64,000 nucleotides of DNA from Flaccisagitta enflata (lineage: Eukaryota > Chaetognatha > Sagittoidea > Aphragmophora), in NCBI GenBank assembly GCA_965153355.1, contig OZ231126.1:39122001-39186000 (forward strand). The letters run 5' to 3'. The notes beneath the pieces were generated by a model. It was not told the origin of the DNA. It saw only the letters and a list, made by a program, of their open reading frames with translations, and made no database searches. The translations under genes were made by a program, and so were the position numbers. Below, piece by piece: positions 1 to 13,800 of the stretch; the stretch's first letter is position 1, and each line of letters starts with the position of its first letter.

Positions 1-450
1 TGAGGTTTAAGAAGGCTGATTTAAGGCTTGAGAATGCCGATTGGAAGTTTGAGAGAGCTGACTTGAAGCTTGAGAGAGCTGGATTAAGGCTTGAAAGGCC
101 AGAGGACTGATTTGAAGCCTGAGAGCGATAAATTGAGGTTTAGATGGCTGATTTGAGGCCTGAGAGGCCTAATTTGAGGTATGAGAGGCCAGGTCTGAGG
201 CCTGCGGATTTGGATTTGAGGCCTGAGAGGCCAGGTTTGAGGCATGAGAAATTGGATTTGAGGACTGAGGCCAAATTTGAGGCCTGAGAGGCTGGATTTG
301 AGGCCTGAGAGGCTGGATTTGAGGCCTGAGAGGCAGGATTTGAGGTCTGAGGGGTCTGATGAAGGGGGGGACTAAAGGACAAACGGACGAACGGACGAAC
401 GAAAGTCCCCTTGTGTTCTACAGGACTTCGTCCCCTTCGGGGCCGCTGCC
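1..450. mobile_element. Partial inverted-repeat element with ~21-bp minisatellite core
   Basis: The first ~358 bases are degenerate tandem copies of a ~21-bp unit with core GAGGCCTGAGAGGC. They are followed by a unique arm at 398-450 that runs to GGGGCCGCTGCC. The same core and arm recur at 18,193-18,858, where the arm is present at both ends in inverted orientation. This is therefore the right part of such an element, with its left arm outside the window. No coding capacity is believable. The long Asn/Pro/Ser-rich reading frame on the minus strand is only the repeat read through. Confidence 0.7.
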
Positions 451-466
451 AAAAAGTGACGCGGGG

Positions 467-640
467 TCACAATATCGTTGTGGATGGGTGGGCAGGGGCG
501 TCCAACCCTCATCCATACCCAAACATACACAAAAAGTTTCTAAAACGCTCGTTTCCCCACTTTTTGACTCGATCACCACAAACGGACTAATGGACCGACG
601 AACCGACGGGCGGACAAACGGTGTGTCCGCAACTTAAAAG
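467..640 (+). repeat. Degenerate copy of the hairpin-ended interspersed repeat
   Basis: It carries the shared 5' word GGTGGGCAGGGGC, a run of GGAC/CGAC tetranucleotides and the end CCGCAACTTAAAA. It resembles the copy at 54,448-54,590, whose end forms a perfect hairpin. Here the left arm of the hairpin has decayed. It abuts the inverted-repeat element at 1-450. Confidence 0.55.
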
Positions 641-1231
641 AGCGGGAAAGTGGTCAAGGGCCCAGAAAGGGCTGGTCACGAAAGATAAACAAACCAAGCG
701 CGTCGTTAAGACTGTAAAACCCGGAGACAAAAACACCAATTACACGCGGCACGAATTTGGTCATTTCACAACTTATGAGTTGCACGAGTGAGTTCATCCA
801 TACGGACAGCCCACAGGTAAGCGCCGCTCTGGAGCACATAGCATTCCTGATTTGGTCGTTACTACAAACGAATTTACTGAATGCTATTTATATCGGAAGA
901 TAATTTTTTTACCTTTTACCGTCTGACCAAGAATAAAGCACCCTCCTTAATCTAAGACTTCATAGCAGAGCTTTAAATACATTATCTTTTGAGAGCGCTG
1001 AAAAATGTTAATGATTGTCTATATGCTTCTATTTCATCTTTTTCATACAGACACTATCCCAAAACTTTTGTTGACCGGATTATGCAAATTAAGTGCTGAG
1101 TACAAGTACAGGCACTGCTGTTCATCTTGGACTCTTTCTTAATGTTTTTCTCTCTGACTTTTTTTTTTTCTCTCTGACTCTCTCTGACTCCCTCTCTGTC
1201 AGTCAGTCAGTCAGTCAGTCAGTCAGTCAGT

Positions 1232-1313
<82 letters not shown>

Positions 1314-1370
1314 GACTCAGTCCCTGATACTGAAAACGATAAAAGGCATCATGATCACGGCATGTTCCAG
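641..1370. other. Sequence 5' of the first visible exon of gene A
   Basis: No exon could be supported here. In paralogue B, three exons (signal peptide and two propeptide exons) precede the equivalent of the exon at 1371. Nothing resembling them is visible, so they must lie upstream of the window or be missing. The stretch 1200-1310 is (AGTC)n followed by (TC)n, ending 60 bp before the exon. Confidence 0.5.
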
Positions 1371-1695
1371 GCATTCGCGGTATGTTGACGACGAACGTGA
1401 ACGATTACGCGATTCAGCCCAACGGACTTCACGGTCTCAAATCCAAACGTCAACACCGTATTCAAGTTCAAGAAGTCCCTCTCAAGTTCAAACAAGCCAA
1501 CATGACGATGCCAGCTTCGGGTTCGTCTTTGTCTCCGGGACATCCGCTGGCTGATCGACATCGGGAAATGGCAAAACCTCATGGACAAGGTTGGAACGCG
1601 AGGTCCAAAGAATGCACAATGAATTGATTATGATGTTTCGTTGTTCCAGTGTTTATGGATGACAGTGACAGTGAAATAATTTCTGGTGGTCAGGG

Positions 1696-1785
<90 letters not shown>

Positions 1786-1852
1786 TGTTGTTGTTGTTGT
1801 TGTTGTTGTTGGTGGTGGTAGTGGTGGTGGTGGTGGTGGTGGTGGTGGTTGC

Positions 1853-1895
<43 letters not shown>

Positions 1896-2158
1896 GAAAA
1901 TATATTGTTGAAAACGGTAATTTTGTAAATGAGAGCTCTCTCTTTATCCTTTCATACATTTTTGTTAGGATCCGTATCGACGCCATTTCACACGACTACA
2001 CTTCCGGAAGAAACTCCGCCTCGAAGACTCGAGTCTGAATTGGCGCTGATCGTCGACAAAGAATTCCAAGAGAAATACGCCGAAGACTTCCCCGATCAGC
2101 CCGACAGGGACAGTCTCATCTTGTTCTTGACGGAAACGGTTAACTGGATGCAAATGTG
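1371..2158 (+). CDS. Gene A exons 1-2 (visible): end of M12B propeptide and linker
   Basis: Exon 1371-1589 begins with GIRGMLTTN, which continues the M12B propeptide pattern (in gene B the preceding exon ends ALSTCKG). The linker holds SLSPGHPL. Exon 1969-2158 encodes [19 protein letters not shown] and ends at NWMQMW, the start of the catalytic domain. In gene B these two parts are one exon (40882-41344). Here they are separated by a 379-bp phase-1 intron that is mostly (TTG)n. The splice sites are CAAG|gttgga and tttgttag|GATCC. Confidence 0.82.
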
Positions 2159-4243
2159 GTAGGTGCTGTGGGGGGCAGAGAGAGAGAAAGTATGAAATGA
2201 CAAACACACAGACACACAGTGAGTCAGACAGACTGATACACGGATTGAGAAGAATGCCAGCAAAATAGTTTCAGACGCCAGAGAGGTTTATTATGCCCGT
2301 TGACCAAACCTTGTCAACCGGTGTTGTTCATTTGTCCATCGACAATTGTCCCACGCATTTAACTCACCAGTTGCTCAATTGGCCGGCTCGCAATTCGCAA
2401 TCGAGCAATGCCGAACAAAAGCCAAAAAGCCATGCAAGACCCGTCCCGCATAAACTGCTACTGAATAACTACTTGACCGTTGATACATAACTTTCATGGA
2501 ATCTTTCTTCCTAGCTCGCTAAAACAGAGCCGCATACACAACATATCAGTGACGTGCGGGTGGGCAGCTGCAATGATTAGTTAAGCCCTTTACCACGCGA
2601 ATCAAACAAAACAAAAAAAAAAAGAAAAAAAAAAGAAAAGAAAAAAAAAGAAGACGCATCTCTTTATTTGATAATAAAACAGATAAAAAAAACAATTTGA
2701 ATTAATTTCTGTTGAGTCATATTTAAAGATTTTCAAAAAAATCTATTATTCTAGACTAATCCCAGGTCGGTATCTCAAACGGTTTTGAAGCTAGAGCTCT
2801 GCAAAGCGAAGCACTATTTTGCCAAATGAAAGTACTTTCAAAGAGCTTTAAAATATTCTAAGATTTTTATTAGTTTTATAAAGATTTATTGGCTAAGTTA
2901 ACCATTTAAAGGTGCGTCTTTTATTTATTCGCGTGGTAGCAATAACGGTGAAAAGAAACACGAACTAAATGGACAAATCTTACGAAAGGATCGACCATCC
3001 ACGGGACAGACGGACGGAGGGACCGAGTTGGTCTAAAGAGTCGAGAAGCACGCCGCTAATACGTAATTGCCCAGACTATGTACACGCTGTTGGCTGAGTA
3101 ACAACAGGTTATTTTTTTCTGAAGCTCAATGATGTTATTTTAAAGACGATATGAGGCTCAAACCGTTGCTAAACTGTTGTTATTTTTTTCTCATCAATCT
3201 TCTAATATAAGGATTGATTATGATATATGTACCATCATTCCTTTCGCTGCTTTCCTTGGAATGACGGGGATCTTTGGTAGGAATGAAATAAAGGAGATCA
3301 ACCATTCAAAATCAGGAACAAAATATTGTTATAACTGAAATACAGTAGAAAAAGCTACCTCTTCTATGAAACCGCCACGTATTAAAATTAAATGCTACGG
3401 AAATTATAGCAAATCTAAGAGAAAAGTTGTTATTGGTTGGACTTGAGGCTGAAATGTTGTATTTTTAATTATCTGAGGCTGACGATGTTGCTAGAAATGT
3501 TCTTACTTTTTTAACCTTTTGAGCCTCAACGTTGTTATAAAGAAGGTTGTTACTCAGCCAAGTGCGTGTATACGCTCTATCACGAAATCCTAGGTACGTG
3601 CACTCGACTTTCGGCTACCAAATTTGGTACCATTTGTCTCAAGTCGTTCTTCAAAGCGAGAAAATCGACTACACCAAATATCCCGGAGATAATGGACACG
3701 ATATGTTGGATCAAGTCTGCAATTGGCAAGCAGAAAACCACAAAGACAGCGCCAAGTGGGATCACACCATTTTCATGTCCAACAAGTGAGTGATTCATCA
3801 CTCTCTTGCTAATGCATTGTTTCATTCCTTCCTTCCTCCCTTGACTTATTCACTCATAATTCGTTCATTCATTCATTCATTCATCCATTCATTCATTCAT
3901 TCATTCATTCATTCATTCATTCATTCATTCATTCATTCATTCATTCATTTATTCATTCATTTATTCAGTCATTTATTCATTCATCCATTGATTTATTAAT
4001 TGATTGATTGATTGATTGATTCAATTATTCATCATTTTGTTCAGCATTTCATTTTTAAGCATTTATTCCTTCAATCATTCATTCATTTATTCATTCATTT
4101 CTGTTCCATTTTTAGGCACGCCGTATTTGGCATGAGAGGCGATGGCAGTGAATATGAGGGTTTAGCGATTCTTGGAGGTAAGGACATGATGATGGAGGAT
4201 CGCAACTACATTAGCAAACAACAACAACAACAACAACGACAGC

Positions 4244-4274
<31 letters not shown>

Positions 4275-4276
4275 GC

Positions 4277-4347
<71 letters not shown>

Positions 4348-4422
4348 CGACACCAACAAAAACAACGACGACACCAACAACAACAACGATAATAACAACG
4401 ACGACACCAACGACGACATCAA

Positions 4423-4520
<98 letters not shown>

Positions 4521-4562
4521 GCATAAACAACAGCATAAACAAACACAACAGCATAAACAAAC

Positions 4563-4653
<91 letters not shown>

Positions 4654-7499
4654 CCATCCAAATTTCTCGCATCTTTCCTTTCCGTCCCCTCGTCCATTTC
4701 CTCGCTGTAGGTGAATGTAACCAGAAGAAGCACTGCGTGGGTGTGAAACCCGCCAACTTCCAATGGTCTTCTTGGCATCGAACTGTGGCTCACGAGAGCG
4801 GCCACGAATTTGGCGCTTTGGACGACTACCAAGGAGAAAGCGCGGAGATTTGCATGAACGGGCTGATGAGGAGAGGCGTCTTTAGGGACCACGAATGGGC
4901 TCATTGCTCCTTGGAGGATTTCGAGGCTTGGTGAGTTCGGCTTGACCGCTCTTTATTCTTCTTGCCTCTAACCGTGCATTTGTCCCTCCGTCACCCCGCT
5001 ATTCTTTCAACATTTTGATCAGAGTAAAATGACTTCATTTAACGAGATTTAAAGCATTTCAGAAACGGTTTCTGTAGGGCCCAGGCACCGGGCAGTGAGT
5101 CTGTTTTCGAAGACGGAAACGAAGAAGAACAAGAAGAAAAAGAAAAAGAAAAAAAAAGAAAAAGAAGAAGAAAAGAAAAGAAAAGAAAAGAAAAGAAAAG
5201 AAAAGAAAAGAAGAAAAGAAAAAAGGGCAGAAGAAAAGAGAAAAGTAGCCGTTGAGATTTTGACTCAGTGTCACTGGAAGAAGAAATTTCTTGCATCATT
5301 AATTTTTAAGATATTTTTTATATTACTTTTCTGTAATTTATTTTTCTAAAAAATTTTTTAAGTGTTGAACAAGAAATTTTTGCATAGATTATCTCTGAAA
5401 TACAGACTTGATGTACATATTGTATTGAAAAAAGGCAGAAAAAAACGGATTTTTTGCAGAAAATTAAACTTTGTCATTTGACACCTGTCTGGTGAAATTA
5501 TATCATTGCATAAAAATCGAGAAATTTGCATTTCCAAAAACATGGCCTCTTTTTAAAAACATATAAGAAGAGGGCCATGTTCTTAGAAATGCAAAATTTT
5601 CTTTTTTCAGACCGGGATATAATTTCACCCAACAAGGTTTTGAAATTTGTTCACCATTTTTCTTAGGAATAGAAACATTCAATTTCAATTTCCAATTGTT
5701 ATGAGGCCACTGTCAGTATTTTGAGTTGCAAAACATTGTTAAAACTTCTTATACATGATATCAAAAATACCCAACTGTAATTCTAATAATATTTTTTGAT
5801 CATTAACCTATATCGCAAGCAAAAAGTAAGATGAAACCAAAATTTCCTGTTCCTGTACACCATGTCTTACACCATCTCATCGAATCTTAACTGAGTTCTC
5901 TGCCCTTTGATCATTTTGATGATTTTCGGAACTCGAGCGACACAAACGGATGGACAGACGGATGTTCGGACAAGGGCTAACATAGAAATGCGCGATAACT
6001 GAAGAAGTAGAAGTAAGATGAACGCTGATATTTAAATTCCGATGTTGCCAGATTTGGATCGTCAAGTTGCGTTGATTTCCCACTGATAAGTGCGGACGTT
6101 CCTGAGCCAGAGCTGTTACTCTGATATCATCGCTAGGCTCGCATCCGCAAGCCTTTCAAATGATGAACTTAAAATGTCCGTTTTTGTTGTTGTACGTCGC
6201 GATTCATCTTCCATCGCGTTGGCTTTAAATTTGATTTAGTCTAAGGAGAATTAATTTTCCATGAAAATGGTAAAAGATCGGTGCAGGATTTAATTGTTGG
6301 CAGATTGATATTGGTGAAAAGCTTCATGGAAATGATGGAACAGAACATATTATGATATTTACATAAGTACAACTGATATCCTAAGCATAAGGCGTATTCA
6401 TTACGGGTTTCGGTATTAGCACTGCATTATGCAAATGAGCTTTTTGTACAACAGTATTGTTTGAATTCAGGGAAGTAAACAGTCAGCATTCGTTTTAAGT
6501 GCAAATGCAGTTCTAAATTTATGTAGATCATTCAAAGAGGTTAGCCAGCTGGCAGCTTGACTCCATTTGAGAAGTCTTTTTTCCGTTAATACATTTTGAG
6601 GGGGTGGAAATTAGTTGATTTTGGAAAGAAAAAGTGGTCAAATAATCGTTATCAAGAGACCTTTTTTGTCTTCCTTCCTTCATTCAATCCTGTCCTCGGT
6701 CGTGCTTCCCTGAAACAGGTTCCCCAAATTCAAGTGTTTGCTGGATTCTCCGACGGTCGGCGATGATGCGAGGATTCCTTCCGTTCCGACGAATATCGCC
6801 TTCCGCGCGGAAGCACAGCAAAGCTCCACCTTCATTTCGGAAACTGTTTGGGGAGCTTGGAAAGCCACCGACGGACCCATTGTAATTAAAACTCTGTGAA
6901 TATTAGGTTACATTAAAACAAGGCCGGATACACGGCTACCGAAGTCGCGTGCAGGTGGGCAGGGGCCATATTTGAGATCACCAGATTATTTTGGCAGGAG
7001 CAGTGAGGTTAAAGAAATAAAACCATAAAAAAAAGTAAAGTGTGACCGACCGACCGACCGACCAACCGACCGACCGACCGACGGACAAAGCGGGTTGTAG
7101 AGTCGCGTGCACGCGACTAACAATGGGCCGGGGAAGTGGCTTAACTCGTGTCTTAAATGTCTTGAAACGGAAGAACTTTGTGCTTCGACCGACGGACCGG
7201 CCGACAGAAAAGTGGCTTGTTGATTTTCTCGATTTAGTTATTTTGTTAGGTAATTGACTGATTTTTTCTAGGTGAGCCCGACGTGGGAAGAAGGCGCGCA
7301 TTTGGCTTCATGCACTCAAACGATGCAAGAAGACAATCCTTGGTTGAAAATCAGAATAGCCGACCAATTCTTGGACGCGCCTTTTGAACGGATCAGAATT
7401 ATAAATCGGTGAAAATCATGCTACTTGTTAATCATGAGGCGGAAATGATAAGTGATGATAATGATAATGAGTTATTTCTCTTCTTTGTTTCTTTTTCTC

Positions 7500-7569
<70 letters not shown>

Positions 7570-7737
7570 GTCTCTCTCTCTCTCTGTCTCTCTGTCTCTC
7601 CCTGTGTCTGTCTCTCTCTTTCTCTGTCTCTTTCTCTCTGTCTCTGTCTGTCTCTGTCTGTCTCTGTGTCTCTCTCTGTGTCTCGCTTTCTGTCTGTCTC
7701 TCTCATTCTCTGTTTTTACCTTTCTCTGTTTTCTCTC

Positions 7738-7828
<91 letters not shown>

Positions 7829-10800
7829 TCAGTTGGGACAATCACAGCGATCGTCTTTCCAACTTGGAGGTTCGCGTTGGTGACGCCGAAAACGTCAACA
7901 AAAACGAAGTTTGTTTCCGGTTTGAAGGACAAGTTGGCGGCGGCGAAGGAGGCGCCCTAGTCTTCAAGTGCAACACACCCATGAAAGGTATTTACAACTA
8001 TCTTGCCGCGAACCATAAAAAAGGAAACAATGAATGAATGAATGAATTTATTTACGAAACGAGCATAAAATTACAATGAGATGTGATAATTGTAAAACTG
8101 CCGTCTCGATGGATAGCTCATGAAAGTCTACCGACTTTTTTCCAAAGAGGTCCATGTAAAAATCAAATTCATCAATGAGTAAAAAATAATTCGTAAAACA
8201 TAGTTCGTAAAAACAATCCGTAACATTGTCCGATAAAAGCAATCCAGTCTAAAACCATAACTATCAATCATATAGAGTGAAAAGATACTGCTTCAATCTA
8301 CGTTTAAAAACTCGAAACTCAAAAATAGACTTGATTTCTTCCGGTAATTCGTTCCATTGCTTGATTGCTGTAAATGCAAAACCATTTGGGAAAAGTGACA
8401 ATTCTCTAGAAAGATGAAAGTTGTTGCTGCTTCCTCGAGTGTTATATGTATGGGCTACGGAAATAAGCTTGAAATTTGGCAACAGGTAAGAGGGCGCCAA
8501 CTTATGTCGTATGCGGAAAAGATGTGCCATTCTAAAAGACTTAACGCGATCGGGTACACTTAACCATTCCAATTCTCGTAAGTCCCGACTGTCGACATGA
8601 GCACGATAGTCCAAACTGTGAACAAACCGCACCATCTTGCGTTGTACAACATTTAACCGTTCTCTTAGAGCTACAGATAAACCACTGTACCAAGAACTGC
8701 AACAGTAGTCCATATATGGTTGGATCAGAGTCGAGCACAACATTTGACGACATTTTTTATCCAAAAAAGAAGAATTCCGGTATAGAAACGCCAATCTTCC
8801 TGCACAGACACTCATGAGATTACCTGCGTGTGCAGAACCGTTCAAATTCGTATCTAATAAAACGCCAAGATACTTTACACTGAACTTGCGTTCAACAGGC
8901 GTCCCGTCACAGAAAACCCGAAAATCATCAATACCCCTTAATCGCCTCTTTGAGCCAAAGAGTAAAGACTCCGTCTTCCCTACATGGAGGGACAGCCTGT
9001 TGTCCACCAGCCATTGTTTGCAAGTTGATAACTCAGCACTCAGACGATCGGAAATAACATTGTGATCTCGATGTGAAAAAATAAGTGCAGAGTCATCAGC
9101 GTAAAGAGAAAGTCTACACGTAAGACTAATATTCATGTCATTCACATAGATCAAGAACAGTAAAGGGCCCAAAATACTACCTTGGGGAACCCCACAAGTG
9201 ACAGGTAGAAATTCTGATCGAGACCCACGAACATCGACGCACTGACTACGATTTGATAAGTAAGATTCAAACCAAACAGTCGATGAAACACCAATAGATT
9301 TGAGCTTTTCACAGAGAATAGAATGATCTACTGTATCGAATGCCTTTTGTAGATCAATCAATACCATACCTACTAAGTTACCTTTACCTATTTCACTTTT
9401 GATAAAGTCCGTCAAGCCAATCAAACACGAATCCGTAGAATAGCCACTTCTAAAACCAGACTGATTTTCAAACAGTAAACCGCGTTTCTCTAAGTAATTA
9501 CTCAGCTGTGTATGAGCTGCTCGTTCGAGGATTTTTGAAAGGACACTGAGAATACTGACCGGTCTGTAGTTGCCGGGATCCAACGTGGAACCTTTTTTAA
9601 ATATTGGGATGACTTTTGCCTCCTTAAAAGAAGATGGAACTGTTTCGGTAATAATAGATAGATTTACTATATGTTTTACCGGGGCCAAAATGCAGTCAGT
9701 TCCATCTCGTAGAAAAAGAGAAGAAATGTCATCCAAGCCAACCGCTTTTTTAGGATCCAAAGAAGAAAGCTGCTTTCTAATAAAATGACTCGTGACTGGA
9801 GAAAGACAAAAAGAAGGCCGTAAACCGATTTTATTCCGGTAAAAAGTCTTAAACACCTCCGTTGTAGTATGAAAGAAACCACAAGGACTGGGTAATTTAG
9901 AAACAAGATTACCAGCAACCGATGTGTAAAACTCATTAAAAATCCGTGCCACACTCAACGAGTCAAATACCTTTACGCCACCTTGTTCCAGCACAATAGA
10001 AGAAGAGTTAAAAGCCTTTTTGCTAAAGCCGAGAGACTTCAAATGGTCCCACAGTTTCCCCGAATTACCCCTATTCCTCTCAACCCCATTTTTAAAAAAA
10101 GATTCCTTGGCCAATTTGATGTCTCTCTGAACTCTATTTCGAGTCTGACAATATTCCTTGTACAAAAGAGTGTTGGACTTATCTTTTTTGAAACGAGATA
10201 AAAGTTTGTCCCTTTGACGTATAGAGGAAAGAATATGTGCATTCATCCAGGGATTCTTTTTATTTCTTACCCGCACTTCCCGCAATGGGGCAACAGAGTC
10301 AATCGCTAGACGAAAAAGACGACTAAATTCCGTAAGACAAAAATTAACATCCGCTGATGTGAGAATAGGGGACCAATCAATCTTTCTCAGTTCATAAAGG
10401 AAGGAAGATTTAGAATAGGACTTAAAGGAACGTACAAATCGAACATTAGAGCCCGTAAAAGTCTCCTTGCCACTGCGCCGAGAACTGAACGTAATCAGAT
10501 GATCACTGAAGCCATTGAGAATCACCCCACTCTCCACTATCAAATCAGACACACTTGTAACAATATGATCAATCAAAGACGAGGATGTTGGGGTGATTCT
10601 TGTTGGTTCAGTGATCAGCTGAGTGCAACCAAAGAAATCCAAAATTTCCTTATATTTAGACAGCATAGAAGAACGACTTTGGAAATAATCTATATTCATA
10701 TCTCCCAAAATATGAAACTCCGTACCAGGGACAATTTTAGAGAGTGAAAGTTCCAACTTGGTCAGAAAACTATTGTCATTCGGCGGTCGGTATAGGGAAC

Positions 10801-13800
10801 AAATGAGAATACCTTTTGTTCGAGGAAACAATAGTTCGATCCAAGTTGCCTCAAGTCCGTCGACAGAAAGGTCCGGGCGGGGGTTGAAGGCAATTGAGTC
10901 GCGAACGTACATCGCTACCCCACCTCCGTTACGGTTCCTGTCTTGGCGAATGACGTTGAAGCCAGGAACAGCCACCTCGCTATCGTTTACCGTCGAGTCC
11001 AGCCACGTCTCAGAAACCGCGAAAACCGCGGCCTTGGTACGCGACAGGAGGAGTCGTAATTCGGGAATTTTGGGAAGAAGTGAGCGCACATTGGAGTGAA
11101 GAAAGTGAAGGCCCTTAGACGATAATATGCGTGGAATGGGACACGAAAGAAATGAATTAGAAGGAACGGAAGTCGAATTGGAAGAAACGGAAGTCGAATT
11201 GGAAGAAGCGGAAGTTGAATTGGAAGAAGTGAAGGTCGAGGCGGAGAAAGCAGCAACAGAAGAAGAATCAGCGCTAGCTCGACATCCGTCTAAGTCGTCG
11301 TCGTTTGAGAAAGGTAGAGACGAAAGGCTGCAGAGGTCACACACAAACGCAATATCTCCGCCTTCTCTAACGCATTCATTATATTTAGAAATAGAAACCG
11401 AGAGAGAGCATCGAACATGCGTCCATTTGTCACAAGAGTCACAGGATATGGCCTTACTGGCCTTTGTAACGCCCTTTGCGCAAACGACACAGGGATAGGC
11501 GACCTTTCTGATCTTTTTCTCCTCCGAGCGCGCAGTCGAGGGTCCCGGATGAAGATGGACATCGCCGGAGAGAAGGAGTTGAAGTTGATGATGTTGTTCC
11601 TGTCGTTGATGTTGCTGCTGTTGTTGATGATGGATGTGAGATAGAAAATTGGGCTCCTGGGACGCGATAGAGAGATGAGACGTGATGGACGCGTTTCCAA
11701 CGAAGGAGAGCAAGAGAAGACAGAAGAGAAAAGTCGCCATCGCCGACACAGATATCGAGTCAGCGCACTGAGTTGAAGCTGAAGTCTTTCACTGCGCAAA
11801 AGTTTCGGCGACCACGTGCACGATAGAAAGTCAAAACCGAGTCAATTTAATTCATTGTCTTAGTTTATTATACTCGTCAGTGGCCCACCATCGGGCGCGA
11901 CGCCATCGAAACCTTAATTAAATCTTAATTAAATCTATAAGACATTTCTCATGGGTAGAATGACTTTTTGATATTTTTTTTGTGAGATATCAAAAGAGTG
12001 TCATCAAATGAAGACAATGCCACAAATCCCACAAGTTTACATCAATTTTTTTAGATTTTATAGTAAAAATAAGATATGGTGTCAGAATCTGTGTATGAAC
12101 TGTGAATTCTTGAAAAGATATAACAATAGGGACCTTTTATATTTGATTTTTATCCTTTGCAGTACAGGAAATTAATTGATATCCTAGATCAATTGAAAGA
12201 TATACAAAAAAGCTTTCATTAACCGCCAATCTCGCATTTTTAACTCAATTTGTTTGGACACAGTTTAGAAAAGACTGGAGAGTATTGAATTTCAAGTTTG
12301 AAATGGCGCATGACCAAAATGTAACCATTTAACTTTAAACTAATGCGGTTTCCAAACGAGTAAAGCTAGGAGGCTGGGATTGGTCTAGAATTAAAGATCT
12401 TTTGAAGATCTTTCAAATGGTCACTGATTTTGTTCACTTTCTTTAATTCAAACATAGATATTTTAACTGGGGAATAAGAACCCTCATTTTTAAAAAAAAT
12501 TATGATGAAAAAATCTTGTCTTTTGTCATTCACAAAAGGTTTAAATCAAGTGAAAACCTATCAAAATCCATGACAATAAGAAAGCCCTTGAAAAAATCCG
12601 TCATTTGAGCTGTTTCTGGAGTTACTAGCTCAATTTGTTAAGAGATCACAACAGTTTTACTAAAATTTGTCCTCTATAAACTATGAAAGAAAATCTGTTG
12701 TTTTCCCACTTAGGTTTTGATACATTTGTTTTTATTTTAACATAAAATCCAAACGAATTGATCAAATGCAATGGGACTGGTGGCAAATTGTTCATTTTTT
12801 GAAGCTCTTTAAAACGCTCATGAATAACAATTCCATTTGTTGAATTTAAACCATTTATAATTAGAATGAAAGTTGTTTCTTTTTTTATGAGTCGCACTGT
12901 ACTACAAGAGAATTGCTGCGAGAGTGCATCAGCCTGTTGTAAAGATCCAAAAAATGAAGGTTCAAATATCATCCTGGAGGCCCCAAACCCCAGCCGCAAG
13001 GCTTCATATCAGTATTGAAGACCTGAATCTTATTTTCAGGCCATGGGGTAAGGCACAAGCCATCGGCGCGATCTCATTCAATAAGTTATTGTTCCTACTT
13101 ACACTTACTTAAAAGCATCGGGTTTCGCTGACCATCAATCATATTTATACAACTCTTCTTTTTTCAGGCAAATTCGTTTCCGTTCATCTTTTGGGCAAAG
13201 ATCGAATTTTGACAATTTGCGAGCTTCAAGTTTTCCGCAGCGGTGTTCAAGTTAAAGGTCTCATGCCACAACGACACGTCCCTGCCAACGAGGGTAAGAA
13301 AGCAGGAGGAAAATATGATTGATTGGTTGGTTGCAGGGACAAGGATGCGCGGGATTTTCAAAAGCGTTCGCTTTCGCGTTTTCAAGCAGCTCGCGCATCG
13401 CGTTACGCATCGCATCCATTGTTTTTGGTTGCTAACGCGTTCGCGTTACGCGTTTTCAACGCTTCCTACACTTTCTCTTTGGAAAAAGGAAGTAAGAAAA
13501 AAGAAAAAGAAAGAAGAAGAAGAAAAAAGAAAGAAAGAAAGAAGAAAGAATGAGAAAGAAAGAAAGAAAGAAAATGGAGGAAGAATAGAGAATGAAGGAA
13601 AAAAATGAAAAAAGAAAGAAAGAAAAGAAAGGAAGAAAGAAGAATGAAAAAGAAAGAAGAATGAAGAAAGAAGAAAAGAAAAGAAAAAAGAAGGAAAGAA
13701 GAAGAAAGAAAGAAGAAGAAACAAAGAAAGAATGAAGGAAAGAAGTGAAAGAAGAAGGAAAAGGAAGAAGGAAAAAGAAAAAAAAAGGGAGAAAAAAGAA

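Noticed and set aside
1649-1986. Poly-Cys, poly-Val and poly-Gln open frames
   Set aside because: They are readings of the intronic (TTG)n microsatellite in several frames; no splice or protein support.
4012-4756. Poly-Gln / poly-Leu / poly-Val 'proteins' over the CAA array
   Set aside because: Exon borders at 4177 and 4711 put the repeat in an intron; gene B has a short, repeat-free intron at the same place.
7101-7118. The AGTCGCG palindrome as a Helitron 3' end
   Set aside because: The hairpin is followed directly by A residues with no CTRR terminus about 10 bases on, and no TC start; Helitron identity is not supported.
7428-7960. Arg/Glu- and Ser/Leu-rich open frames
   Set aside because: Generated by (TC)n; only 7833-7987 is coding.
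11290-11799. 169-residue minus-strand frame overlapping the LINE 5' part, as a possible ORF1
   Set aside because: It is out of frame with the LINE ORF, has no recognisable domain, and composition fits a shadow frame.
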